The position numbers and the translations under genes are program-made. The notes below the pieces were generated by a model. That model was not told where the DNA came from, made no database searches, and was given only the letters and a program-made list of their open reading frames with translations. Below, in pieces: positions 7,364 through 15,234 of a DNA stretch of 18,982 nucleotides. Origin of the DNA: DATDPY01 sp964395765 (GTDB taxonomy: Bacteria; Bacteroidota; Bacteroidia; Cytophagales; Cyclobacteriaceae); assembly GCA_964395765.1 (NCBI GenBank), contig CAYNCU010000065.1:1-18982 (forward strand), read 5' to 3'. Position 1 is the first letter of the stretch, and every line of letters begins with the position of its first letter.

Positions 7364-7458
7364 TGTACGCGGTAGGCGATAGGCAGTATGACGTTGCGTG
7401 AAACATTTAATAGATGCGTTCTATCCTACAGCTTACCGCATACCGCTTATCGCCTATT
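7364..7458. repeat. Inverted pair of degenerate seven-base repeats (RRTARGC type)
   Basis: The left block, 7364-7391, has four heptamers in register, each with TA at positions 3-4, for example GGTAGGC at 7371-7377. The right block, 7424-7458, has five heptamers in the opposite orientation (GATAAGC and GGTATGC on the minus strand), again with TA in register. Segment 7373-7390 matches the reverse complement of 7439-7456 at 16 of 18 bases, so a long hairpin could form with a 48-base loop. Differences between units are mainly A/G changes. It is non-coding. Confidence 0.7.
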
Positions 7459-7518
7459 ACACCAATTATAAAACGTGAACAAGTCGATTTAACCGTACAA
7501 TTGTGTTACCGTCTCCAA

Positions 7519-7548
7519 TTGACAATTCCCCCCGAATGTTTAATTTAG
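7519..7548 (+). promoter_or_regulatory. Weak promoter candidate for ruvB-queG
   Basis: TTG (7519-7521), a 19-base spacer and TAATTTAG (7541-7548) approximate the -33/-7 elements, with a mismatch in the TTTG part. It would leave a leader of roughly ten bases before the ruvB ATG at 7565. Confidence 0.3.
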
Positions 7549-7564
7549 CATAAAACCCTCCAAT

Positions 7565-8596
7565 ATGCCTGAAGAAACTTTTGATAGCAGCAGGGAAATG
7601 CTTTCGAGTGCCGATAAGGAATTCGAACGAATGCTCAGGCCCGTTAGCTTTATTGAATTCGCAGGCCAGGAAAAAGTCGTCGAAAATCTGAAAATATTTG
7701 TGCAGGCAGCTAAACAAAGAGGGGAAGCGCTTGATCATGTTTTGCTGCATGGCCCACCAGGACTGGGAAAAACGACACTCAGTTATATTATTGCCAATGA
7801 ATTGGGTTCTAATATTAAAATATCTTCCGGTCCGGTTATGGACAAGCCCAGCGACCTTGCCGGTATCCTCACCAATCTGGAAACCAACGATGTGTTATTT
7901 ATCGATGAAATCCACCGACTCAACCCTGTAGTGGAAGAATACCTTTATTCCGCCATGGAAGATTACCGGATTGATATTCTTCTCGATACTGGTCCTAATG
8001 CGCGTTCGGTACAACTAAAATTAAATCCTTTTACCCTGATCGGGGCCACCACGCGGGCTGGCTTGCTAACCTCACCGCTTCGTGCGCGGTTCGGAATAAA
8101 CTCACGGTTGGAATATTACCAGTCCGATCTTCTCCAGCATATTGTTTACCGTTCCGCCGGCATCCTGAGCGTGCCCATCGAAAAAAATGCTGCCCATGAA
8201 ATCGCAAGGAGAAGCCGGGGCACTCCCAGGATCGCCAATAACCTGTTAAGGAGAACCAGGGATTTTGCCCAGATCAAAGGAAAGGGCACCATCACGCTTG
8301 AAATCGCCGAAATGGCTCTTAAGGCGCTCGATGTTGATAAAGACGGACTGGATGAAATGGACAACCGCATACTGCTTACGATTATTGATAAATACAACGG
8401 AGGTCCGGTAGGCCTCAATACCATCGCTACCGCATGTACGGAGGAAGCGGAAACAATTGAAGAAGTTTACGAACCTTTTCTGATCCAGGAAGGATATATC
8501 AAAAGGACATCGCGCGGAAGGGAAGCTACTGACCTTGCTTATAAACATCTTAAAAAAATTCCGCCGGGAAGAGCACAATCTTTATTTAACGAATGA
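7565..8596 (+). CDS. ruvB: Holliday junction branch migration helicase RuvB
   Basis: RuvB is the hexameric AAA+ motor that, with RuvA, drives branch migration of Holliday junctions for RuvC to cut. The 343 residues are the normal length. Visible parts: Walker A GPPGLGKTT (63-71), Walker B LFIDEIHRL (111-119), sensor 1 GATTRAG (160-166), arginine-finger region LRARFG (172-177), sensor 2 GTPRIANNLLRR (209-220) and a C-terminal winged helix (about 258-335) with GGPVGLNTIATA and RTSRGREAT. The gene is intact. Its stop overlaps the queG start in ATGA (8593-8596), which implies translational coupling. ruvA and ruvC are not in the window. Linkage of ruvB to queuosine genes is a familiar pattern in other bacteria (ruvB-queA). 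Confidence 0.98.
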   Translation: MPEETFDSSREMLSSADKEFERMLRPVSFIEFAGQEKVVENLKIFVQAAKQRGEALDHVLLHGPPGLGKTTLSYIIANELGSNIKISSGPVMDKPSDLAGILTNLETNDVLFIDEIHRLNPVVEEYLYSAMEDYRIDILLDTGPNARSVQLKLNPFTLIGATTRAGLLTSPLRARFGINSRLEYYQSDLLQHIVYRSAGILSVPIEKNAAHEIARRSRGTPRIANNLLRRTRDFAQIKGKGTITLEIAEMALKALDVDKDGLDEMDNRILLTIIDKYNGGPVGLNTIATACTEEAETIEEVYEPFLIQEGYIKRTSRGREATDLAYKHLKKIPPGRAQSLFNE

Positions 8597-9528
8597 GTAA
8601 TCCGGATCTCCAGGAACGTTCGGAAATTGTAAAACAACTGGCCGGTGATTCCGGATTCGACCTGTGTGGCATTTCAGCCGTGGAATACATGGCCCGGGAA
8701 GCTCCGCTACTGGAGAAATGGTTGCGGTTGAAAAGGCATGGTGAAATGCATTACATGGAAAGAAATTCCGAAATGAGGCTCGATCCGGGAAAACTTGTAC
8801 CTGGTGCCCGGTCCGTTATAAGTCTAATCCATAATTATTATCCTGAGAGAGATATTTTTCAGCATAAAAAATACAGGATATCAAAGTACGCCTATGGCAA
8901 AGATTATCACCGGGTGTTAAGAAAAAAGTTGAAAAAACTCTTTTCCATGCTGAGAGAAAAATTCGGTGAAATAAACGGCCGTGTTTTTGTGGATTCGGCA
9001 CCGGTTATGGAACGGCAGTGGGCGGCAAGAGCAGGGATTGGCTGGCTCGGGAAAAACACACTGCTTTTAAATAAAACGATGGGAAGTTTTTTTTTCCTGG
9101 CCGAAATAATTTCAGACCTTGAACTTCATCCGGATATACCTGTGAAGGATTTCTGCGGCTCATGCACAAAGTGTATCGATGCCTGCCCTACCGATGCATT
9201 AACTCCCTATCAACTGGATGCACGTCGTTGTATCTCCTACCTGACTATTGAACTTAAGAATGAAATCCCCGAAGAATTTATCGGCAAATACCAGCATTGG
9301 ATTTTCGGTTGCGACATATGCCAGGAGGTTTGCCCGTGGAATCGTTTTTCAAAGCCTCAGGATGATCCGGATTTTCAACCCGATGGTCATCTTGAGAAAA
9401 TGAATGAAAAACATTGGGAAGAAATTACGGATAAAGAATTCGAAAAATTCTTTACTAAAAGTGCGGTCAGCAGGACAAATTATAAAGGATTGAAACGGAA
9501 TATCACATTCCTTAATCGAAGAAAATAA
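8593..9528 (+). CDS. queG: Epoxyqueuosine reductase QueG
   Basis: QueG performs the last step of queuosine synthesis, reducing epoxyqueuosine in the anticodon of tRNAs with GUN anticodons. It uses cobalamin and two [4Fe-4S] clusters. The first cysteine set is CGSCTKCIDACP (Cys188, 191, 194, 198). The second is Cys213 with CDICQEVCP (Cys240, 243, 247). The VDSAP motif with Asp134 fits the proposed catalytic acid, followed by GIGWLGKNT (148-156). At 311 residues it is the short form that lacks the C-terminal HEAT-repeat tail of longer homologues such as that of E. coli (about 380). Its ATG overlaps the ruvB stop by four bases, so the two are cotranscribed. The rest of the queuosine pathway is not in the window. 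Confidence 0.96.
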   Translation: MSNPDLQERSEIVKQLAGDSGFDLCGISAVEYMAREAPLLEKWLRLKRHGEMHYMERNSEMRLDPGKLVPGARSVISLIHNYYPERDIFQHKKYRISKYAYGKDYHRVLRKKLKKLFSMLREKFGEINGRVFVDSAPVMERQWAARAGIGWLGKNTLLLNKTMGSFFFLAEIISDLELHPDIPVKDFCGSCTKCIDACPTDALTPYQLDARRCISYLTIELKNEIPEEFIGKYQHWIFGCDICQEVCPWNRFSKPQDDPDFQPDGHLEKMNEKHWEEITDKEFEKFFTKSAVSRTNYKGLKRNITFLNRRK

Positions 9529-9558
9529 TTGGATATAATAAAATATATTGATATTTTG
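9529..9558 (+). promoter_or_regulatory. Possible promoter for lipocalin-like lipoprotein gene
   Basis: TTG (9529-9531), immediately after the queG stop, is followed after 20 bases by TATTTTG (9552-9558), one base short of TAnnTTTG. The start codon at 9586 would give a leader of about 20 bases. This suggests the lipoprotein gene is transcribed independently of ruvB-queG. Confidence 0.35.
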
Positions 9559-9585
9559 CTGGTTCAACCTAATTAAACTAATCTT

Positions 9586-10101
9586 ATGATGAAACCTATT
9601 CAAGTCTTAAAATCCCTGTTTATTGTTTCTTTGGCAGCATTCCTGCTATCCTCATGCAGTAAAAAAGAAAAGGAAAGCCCCAGCCAATTGATCGTTGGCA
9701 CATGGAACATATCAACTGCCTCTGTAGACGCAACTGTAGACGGCACACCATTCGTCGATTATTTGGTCAATGCCGGAATCCCGCAAGCAATGGCAGATTC
9801 GTTAAACCAGGCATTAACCAGTGGAATTATGGTAAGTAACGGCAGCACTATCGAATTTAAATCGGATGGCACGGCTAATATAACAGAATCCGGTTCCACC
9901 ACCAGCGGGACATGGTCCCTTAATTCAGACGGTACCAAACTCACGGTAGATGAAGGAAGCCAGGGTACGGTAGTCTTTGATGTGGTCACCCTGGATGCTC
10001 ATAATCTTGATATAAAATATTCATACGACGACATGGAACAGCAAGGAGACGGTTCCACTGTTGATATTAAAATAACGCTCGAGATTAAACTCACTAAATA
10101 G
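9586..10101 (+). CDS. Lipocalin-like lipoprotein
   Basis: This 171-residue protein has a lipoprotein signal: hydrophobic core SLFIVSLAAFLL, lipobox LSSC, lipidated Cys24. The charged stretch SKKEKE directly after the cysteine is reminiscent of the signal that sends lipoproteins to the cell surface in this phylum, so it may be surface exposed (inference). The mature part starts with IVGTWNISTASVD and has F-x-x-DGT (91-96), GTWSLNSDGTKLTV and alternating strands to the end. This is the pattern of the small lipocalin-like domains common in Bacteroidota lipoproteins. Ligand and role are unknown. ATGATG gives two possible starts (9586 or 9589). It ends at a strong terminator. Confidence 0.82.
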   Translation: MMKPIQVLKSLFIVSLAAFLLSSCSKKEKESPSQLIVGTWNISTASVDATVDGTPFVDYLVNAGIPQAMADSLNQALTSGIMVSNGSTIEFKSDGTANITESGSTTSGTWSLNSDGTKLTVDEGSQGTVVFDVVTLDAHNLDIKYSYDDMEQQGDGSTVDIKITLEIKLTK

Positions 10102-10168
10102 ATTCTCTTAAAGATCTTTAATTCATAATTATTTTAATACACGAAAAGTTTTAAAAAATTAATTAAAC

Positions 10169-10233
10169 ATACCCGGCAAGGTTCATGCAAAACAAATCAA
10201 TGGAAGTTCTGTTTTAATAACCTTGCCGGGTAT
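10169..10233. repeat. Perfect 15-base inverted repeat with 35-base loop
   Basis: The left arm ATACCCGGCAAGGTT (10169-10183) is exactly complementary to 10219-10233. The loop is 35 bases and no T-run follows on the plus strand. On the minus strand the stem is followed by a T-rich stretch, so it could help to end corA transcription. It lies in the convergent gap just before the plus-strand terminator. Confidence 0.7.
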
Positions 10234-10252
10234 ACTGTTTTATAAAATTCTT

Positions 10253-10278
10253 AATGCCGGGAATCCGGCATTTTTTTT
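10253..10278 (+). terminator. Rho-independent terminator after lipoprotein gene
   Basis: The stem AATGCCGG / CCGGCATT (10253-10260 and 10265-10272) has a four-base GAAT loop and an unbroken run of T to 10278. It is well placed between the convergent lipoprotein and corA genes. On the minus strand the tail is weaker, so it chiefly serves the plus strand. Confidence 0.85.
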
Positions 10279-10293
10279 ATGATTAAATACCTT

Positions 10294-11394
10294 TTATAAC
10301 CATTTTTTCCTTCGAAGGTAGATATACATGAAGATCACGATGCCGAGCATAATGAGCCATGAAAACGGATAACCCAACTTCCATCCGAGTTCTGGCATAA
10401 AACGGAAGTTCATCCCATATACCCCCGCGATAAATGTTAAAGGAACAAAAAACAGGGATATGATCGTAAGCGTCTTCATGATGGAGTTCAGGTTGTTGCT
10501 CAGGTTGGACATGTACATGTCCATCAATGAAGCGATCGTTTCTTTGGCATTGTCATAGATGTTGACCAGGTGGTAAATATGGTCCCGGACGTCCCTGAAA
10601 TAAGTAATCGTGGAAGGGTTAAGAAGATCATAGTCATCTATGAATATTCTCTCCACAGCATCGCGAACCGGGTAAATGACCCGCCGGATATTGGTCATTT
10701 CCCTTTTCAGGCTTATGATATCATTGATCATATTTTCGGAAGGATTGGCGAGGATCTCATCTTCAAGATCCTCCATTTTTTCTTTCAGGTGTTCCATTAC
10801 GATAAAGTACTGATCGATGACCGAATCGATAAGAGAATAGAATACGTAATCAGAACCGTTTTTTCTGATTCTTCCCTTGGCACCGCGGGCCCGTGCCCTT
10901 ACGCCCTCAAAGACATCCCCTTCGATCAGGTCCTGAAAGGAAATCACGTAATAATTTCCAAGAACCAGGCTCAGGTGTTCCTGCTGGATGAAAATCTGTT
11001 CTTCATTTTTTTTCAGCATCATCATTTTAAGCGTAAAAAAATGATGCTTTTCGTATTCTTCGGATTTGGGCAGGTGCTCCGAATTAAGAATATCTTCCGT
11101 CATCAGGGGATGAAAATCAAAATACCCTGCGAAATCTTTAATCAGGTCGATGTCACTGATGCCGGCTACATCGATCCAGTTCACTTTTGACTTATCCAGG
11201 TTCTTTGATATCTCTGAAAATGTATCGGAATCATATTCCATGTAGGAATCCTGGTCATACTGAATCAGCTTCATTTTGATTACCTGCTTTTCCTTATCGC
11301 CGATATAGGTAAATTCTCCTGAATCATGCCCGGCTTTATCGGTATAATGAACCTTTTTCCTTTTGAATTTCAGAACATCACTGATTTTTTCCAT
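10294..11394 (-). CDS. corA: CorA family Mg2+/Co2+ transporter
   Basis: CorA is a pentameric inner-membrane channel for Mg2+ and related ions. The protein is 366 residues. The N-terminal cytoplasmic domain (1-290) includes a long acidic helix region with HLKEKMEDLEDEIL (202-215). Two C-terminal membrane helices follow (about 306-326 and 341-361). The signature YGMNF (326-330) at the end of the first helix is the selectivity motif. The C-terminus ends in a basic RRKKWL tail, as expected for a cytoplasmic end. It lies 254 bases downstream of nrdA on the same strand and probably has its own promoter. A palindromic motif (11412-11429) sits about 20 bases before its start codon. It converges on the lipoprotein gene. 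Confidence 0.95.
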   Translation of the reverse strand: MEKISDVLKFKRKKVHYTDKAGHDSGEFTYIGDKEKQVIKMKLIQYDQDSYMEYDSDTFSEISKNLDKSKVNWIDVAGISDIDLIKDFAGYFDFHPLMTEDILNSEHLPKSEEYEKHHFFTLKMMMLKKNEEQIFIQQEHLSLVLGNYYVISFQDLIEGDVFEGVRARARGAKGRIRKNGSDYVFYSLIDSVIDQYFIVMEHLKEKMEDLEDEILANPSENMINDIISLKREMTNIRRVIYPVRDAVERIFIDDYDLLNPSTITYFRDVRDHIYHLVNIYDNAKETIASLMDMYMSNLSNNLNSIMKTLTIISLFFVPLTFIAGVYGMNFRFMPELGWKLGYPFSWLIMLGIVIFMYIYLRRKKWL

Positions 11395-11411
11395 TCCTGG
11401 TTATTATTTAA

Positions 11412-11429
11412 CAGGTTGTTTAAAACCTG
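11412..11429. promoter_or_regulatory. Inverted repeat CAGGTT/AACCTG upstream of corA
   Basis: The arms CAGGTT (11412-11417) and AACCTG (11424-11429) flank GTTTAA, about 20 bases before the corA start. The core GGTTGTTTAA plus AACCTG recurs at 15235-15251 in the nrdB/rplU intergenic region. It could be an operator or an RNA hairpin in the corA leader; its role is unknown. Confidence 0.4.
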
Positions 11430-11648
11430 ATGGTTAGAAAATTAACTGATAATTCTTCGAAATCAAACCCTCTTAAAGGATCAAAGACTATTCGAAAAAT
11501 GGCAGATTTATATTGAAATTGCAAATAACTGGTTTTCTCTTAAAAAATAGGGGGTAAAAAGTTCTTTATCTTTTCTTATTTTATAATCTTTAAAAAATGC
11601 ATCGTTCTTGATTCAAGCTGCCGCCTCAAGTGACCGTAGTATCAGACT

Positions 11649-14027
11649 CTAGCTCCCGCAGGCCTCACAATTTTCGGGATCGTCAAGTGAACAGGTCATG
11701 TCATTCCTGTTCTTCGCATCGGTATCCGTTTGTTTTATCTTCACCGGTTGCTGAATGGCCTGTTTGTCAAGCGTAAACTTAATGGCGTCGGTGGCAGGTT
11801 TGGTACGCAGGTAATACATCCCCGTCTTCAGCCCTTTCTTCCAGGCATAAAAATGCATAGAAGTAAGTTTTCCGAAATTGGGATCGGCAATGTGGATGTT
11901 CAGGCTCTGGCTCTGGTCAATGTATGCTCCGCGATCAGCCGCCATATCAATAATGGAACGCTGAGAAATTTCCCATACCGTCCTGTATATTTCACGGACA
12001 TGGGCGGGGATTTCAGTGATGTTCTGAATGGATCCGTTTTCCTGTATCATCCGGTTTTTCAGGGAATCATTCCAAATACCGAGCTCGATCAGGTCTTTTA
12101 ATAAATGCTTGTTCACCACGATAAATTCTCCGGAAAGCACTCTTCGTACATAAATATTTGAAGTATAAGGCTCGAAACATTCATTATTTCCGAGTATTTG
12201 AGAAGTGGATGCCGTGGGCATCGGAGCCAGCAATAAGGAATTCCTGACTCCGTATTTTTTCACATCCTGCTTCAACCGGTTCCAGTCCCACCGTCCGGTA
12301 TCCGGGGTTACACCCCACATATCAAACTGAAAAATTCCTTTCGATACCGGCGAGCCTTTAAATGTTTCATACGGTCCCTGTTCGACGGCAAGGTCTTTGG
12401 AAGCAGTCATGGCGGCAAAGTATATCGTCTCAAAAATCTCACGGTTCAGTTGCCGTGCCTCAGGAGAATCGAAAGAAAATCGCATCAGGATAAATACATC
12501 GGCCAGGCCCTGAACGCCAATGCCTATCGGACGGTGCCTCATATTGGATTTCTTCGCTTCCGGAACAGGATAATAATTGATATCTATGATGCGGTTCAGG
12601 TTTTTTGTTACCACATAGGTAATCTCGTATAATTTCTGATGATCAAATTTCCCATCCCCGGTAACAAACCTGGGCAGGGAAATTGAAGCGAGGTTACATA
12701 CCGCAATTTCATCCGGTGCACTGTATTCAATTATTTCCGTGCATAAATTACTGGATTTAATAGCCCCCAGGTTTTTCTGGTTTGATTTTTTGTTACAGGA
12801 ATCCTTATACAAAATATAAGGAACCCCGGTTTCAATCTGGGCCTCTATGATTTCGAACCACAGATCCTGCGCTTTGATCACTTTCCTTGCCCGACCTTCC
12901 GATTCATAGCGCTGGTAAAGTATTTCGAAATCGTCACCGTAAACTTCTGAAAGTCCGGGTGCTTCGCTGGAGCTGAAAAGCGACCAGTCTTCATTGCTTT
13001 CAACTCTTTTCATGAACAAGTCCGGTACCCATAACGCATAAAAAAGATCGCGGGCTCTCAATTCATCCTTCCCGTGGTTCTTTTTAAGATTCAGAAAATC
13101 CATAATATCCGCATGCCACGGCTCAAGGTAAATGGCAAAACTTCCTTTTCTTTTACCCCCGCCCTGGTCGACATACCGGGCAGTCATATCGAAATTTCTC
13201 AGCATGGGTACGATACCATTGGAAGTTCCGTTGGTTCCCCTGATAAATGATCCCTTAGACCGTATATTATGAATGCTCAGGCCTATTCCCCCGGCTGACT
13301 GGGAAATTTTGGCACATTGTTTTAAGGTGTCATAGATACCCTCAATGCTGTCTTCCTTCATCGTTAAAAGGAAGCAGGAAGAAAGCTGAGGTTTGGGCGT
13401 TCCCGCATTAAAGAGGGTAGGTGTGGCATGCGTGAACCATTTTTCCGACAACAGGTGATAAGTTTGTATAGCCGATTCGATATCGTTGCCGTGAATACCC
13501 ACGGCTACACGCATCAGCATTTGCTGCGGGCGTTCCACAATTTTATTGTCAATCCGCATCAGGTAGGATTTTTCCAGCGTTTTGAACCCGAAAAAATCAT
13601 AATTGAAATCCCGGTTATAATCAATGGTCGCATCCAGCAGGGCGGCATTATTTTTAACCGCCTTGTAAAATTCCTTTGAAACCAACGGCGTGTTTTCGCC
13701 ATTAACTGGGTTCACATAAGTGTAGAGGCGTTTCATCACGTTGGAAAATGAGCTGCTCGTCAGCTTATGCAAATTGGAAACGGCAATCCGGGCGGCCAGG
13801 GTGGCGTAATCCGGGTGCAACACGGTCATCGATGCTGATGTTTCCGCCGCCAGGTCATCAAGTTCCTGGGTAGAGACGCCGTCATAGATTCCGGTAATAA
13901 CTTTTTTGGCAATTTCAATCGGTTCAATAAACTGCATATTGAGGCCGTCGCAAAGTCGCTCTATTCTGGCAGTGATTTTGTCAAATTTTACGGATTCTCT
14001 CCTGCCGTCTCTTTTAATGACCAACAT
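11649..14027 (-). CDS. nrdA: Class I ribonucleotide reductase, large subunit (eukaryote-like)
   Basis: This is the catalytic subunit that reduces ribonucleoside diphosphates to deoxy forms. It has 792 residues. An N-terminal ATP-cone (about 1-90, starting MLVIKRDGRRESVKF) provides dATP/ATP activity control. The active-site redox cysteines are Cys218 (LSSCFL) and Cys444 (VCNLAS), with the thiyl-radical Cys429 in NLCTE (427-431). The radical-transfer pair is Tyr738-Tyr739 in MYYLRTKPATDA. The C-terminal swinging thiol pair is CEAC (787-790) in an ending CEACGS, much like the CSL...C-x-x-CGS tail of eukaryotic R1. It lies 21 bases after nrdB and is the second gene of that operon, an order opposite to nrdA-nrdB in E. 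coli. It appears complete. Confidence 0.97.
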   Translation of the reverse strand: MLVIKRDGRRESVKFDKITARIERLCDGLNMQFIEPIEIAKKVITGIYDGVSTQELDDLAAETSASMTVLHPDYATLAARIAVSNLHKLTSSSFSNVMKRLYTYVNPVNGENTPLVSKEFYKAVKNNAALLDATIDYNRDFNYDFFGFKTLEKSYLMRIDNKIVERPQQMLMRVAVGIHGNDIESAIQTYHLLSEKWFTHATPTLFNAGTPKPQLSSCFLLTMKEDSIEGIYDTLKQCAKISQSAGGIGLSIHNIRSKGSFIRGTNGTSNGIVPMLRNFDMTARYVDQGGGKRKGSFAIYLEPWHADIMDFLNLKKNHGKDELRARDLFYALWVPDLFMKRVESNEDWSLFSSSEAPGLSEVYGDDFEILYQRYESEGRARKVIKAQDLWFEIIEAQIETGVPYILYKDSCNKKSNQKNLGAIKSSNLCTEIIEYSAPDEIAVCNLASISLPRFVTGDGKFDHQKLYEITYVVTKNLNRIIDINYYPVPEAKKSNMRHRPIGIGVQGLADVFILMRFSFDSPEARQLNREIFETIYFAAMTASKDLAVEQGPYETFKGSPVSKGIFQFDMWGVTPDTGRWDWNRLKQDVKKYGVRNSLLLAPMPTASTSQILGNNECFEPYTSNIYVRRVLSGEFIVVNKHLLKDLIELGIWNDSLKNRMIQENGSIQNITEIPAHVREIYRTVWEISQRSIIDMAADRGAYIDQSQSLNIHIADPNFGKLTSMHFYAWKKGLKTGMYYLRTKPATDAIKFTLDKQAIQQPVKIKQTDTDAKNRNDMTCSLDDPENCEACGS

Positions 14028-14048
14028 GATTGGATAGTTTAATTAATT

Positions 14049-15041
14049 CTAAAAGTCCTCGTTGAGTGTAAACTTGGGGCTGTCGTCCTCATGATTTTTC
14101 ATGACCCCGGCTTTCTGGTATTCGCCTACGCGTTTCTCGAAGAAATTGGTTTTGCCCTGCAGGCTTATCATATCCATAAAATCAAACGGGTTCTTCACAT
14201 TAAACACTTTCGGGCACTGCAACTCTCCCAGCAACCGATCTGCCACGAATTCAATATACTGGCGCATCAGTTCCGCATTCATTCCGATCAGGCTCACCGG
14301 CAGGGCTTCCGTTACAAATTCCTTTTCAATTTCAACGGCATTTTTAATTACTTCAATGATAGTTTCCCTGGGAAGCTTGTTGACCACATGATTTACATAA
14401 AGGTGGCAGGCAAAATCGCAATGCAATCCTTCATCACGGGATATCAGTTCATTGGAAAAACTGAGTCCCGGCATAAGACCCCTTTTCTTAAGCCAGAAAA
14501 TCGAACAGAAACTACCCGAAAAGAAGATTCCTTCCACAGCGGCAAAGGCGATCAGGCGTTCCTGGAAAGTCCCGTTCTCTATCCACCGCAGGGCCCACTC
14601 CGCTTTTTTCTTTACACATTCAATCGTTTCAATGGCATGAAATAAATGATTCCTTTCCTGTGGGTCTTTAATATAAGTATCGATCAGCAGTGAATACGTT
14701 TCGGAATGAATATTTTCCATGGCGATCTGGAATCCGTAAAAGAATTTTGCCTCGGTATACTGTACTTCAGAAACGAAATTTTCAGCCAGGTTTTCATTCA
14801 CAATTCCATCGCTGGCGGCAAAAAAGGCAAGAACATGGGAGATAAAATGCCTTTCGCCTTCTGTCATGTTTTGCCAGTCTTTCAAATCATGGCTCAGGTC
14901 GATTTCCTCGGCAGTCCAGAAGGAGGCTTCATGTTTTTTATAAAATTCCCAGATATCAGCATGTTGAATAGGATATAAGACAAACCGATTCCTGTTCTCC
15001 TTGAGGATCGGTTCCTCCAGCATAGTCATGTTATTACTCAT
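14049..15041 (-). CDS. nrdB: Class I ribonucleotide reductase, small subunit (eukaryote-like)
   Basis: This is the radical-generating subunit partnering NrdA. It has 330 residues and a ferritin-like helical fold. The metal ligands are all readable: Asp78, Glu109, His112, Glu170, Glu204 and His207. The radical tyrosine is Tyr116 in ENIHSETYSLLIDTYI, a segment nearly identical to that of mammalian R2. The C-terminal peptide FTLNEDF resembles the mammalian FTLDADF tail that docks into the large subunit. A tyrosyl-radical, di-iron type enzyme is therefore expected (class Ia; inference for metal identity). It is the first gene of the nrdB-nrdA operon. Upstream are a possible promoter and possible NrdR boxes. 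Confidence 0.97.
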   Translation of the reverse strand: MSNNMTMLEEPILKENRNRFVLYPIQHADIWEFYKKHEASFWTAEEIDLSHDLKDWQNMTEGERHFISHVLAFFAASDGIVNENLAENFVSEVQYTEAKFFYGFQIAMENIHSETYSLLIDTYIKDPQERNHLFHAIETIECVKKKAEWALRWIENGTFQERLIAFAAVEGIFFSGSFCSIFWLKKRGLMPGLSFSNELISRDEGLHCDFACHLYVNHVVNKLPRETIIEVIKNAVEIEKEFVTEALPVSLIGMNAELMRQYIEFVADRLLGELQCPKVFNVKNPFDFMDMISLQGKTNFFEKRVGEYQKAGVMKNHEDDSPKFTLNEDF

Positions 15042-15104
15042 TAATTCTTATGTTATATTATTTCAAACCCAGGAAAAAAATAGATATGCCGACGAACGCA
15101 TTCA

Positions 15105-15151
15105 ACAACATATTTGGTGATGTGATTTTTAACAAACGTCAAATATTAAGA
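15105..15151 (-). promoter_or_regulatory. Possible pair of NrdR boxes upstream of nrdB
   Basis: Segment 15105-15120 matches 11 of 16 positions of the NrdR box consensus (acaCwATATAtwGtgt). A second 16-base window at 15136-15151 matches 9 of 16. Their centres are 31 bases apart, the spacing usual for NrdR double sites, and the second covers the putative -7 element of nrdB. Individual matches are modest, so the geometry is the main support. Confidence 0.33.
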
Positions 15152-15170
15152 TAGTAATTTTAAAAAGCAA
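15140..15170 (-). promoter_or_regulatory. Possible nrdB promoter
   Basis: On the minus strand TTG (15170-15168) is followed after 19 bases by TAATATTTG (15148-15140), one base longer than TAnnTTTG. It lies about 100 bases before the nrdB ATG. Confidence 0.35.
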
Positions 15171-15234
15171 GGTGGTTTTTTGCCTGTTTCGCAATTAAAG
15201 GATGAATTATTTCGTGAATTGAACATTCATAAAG

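Larger units (their letters stand above)
7248..7564. other. Divergent intergenic region between apbE and ruvB
   Basis: This 317-base region must carry the promoters of both apbE (minus) and ruvB (plus). Its centre is occupied by an inverted pair of seven-base repeat blocks (7364-7458). A weak ruvB promoter candidate lies at 7519-7548. No coding frame beyond shadows and no RNA gene were recognised. Confidence 0.5.

Noticed and set aside
10570..11190. Plus-strand 206-codon open frame
   Set aside because: It is entirely antisense to corA, whose GMN motif and membrane helices are unmistakable.
11590..11630. Small CTTG/CAAG hairpin after nrdA
   Set aside because: A four-base stem without a proper T-run is too weak to call a terminator.
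14091..14645. Plus-strand 184-codon open frame, and an overlapping 96-codon one
   Set aside because: Both are shadows of nrdB, which has all metal ligands and the radical tyrosine.
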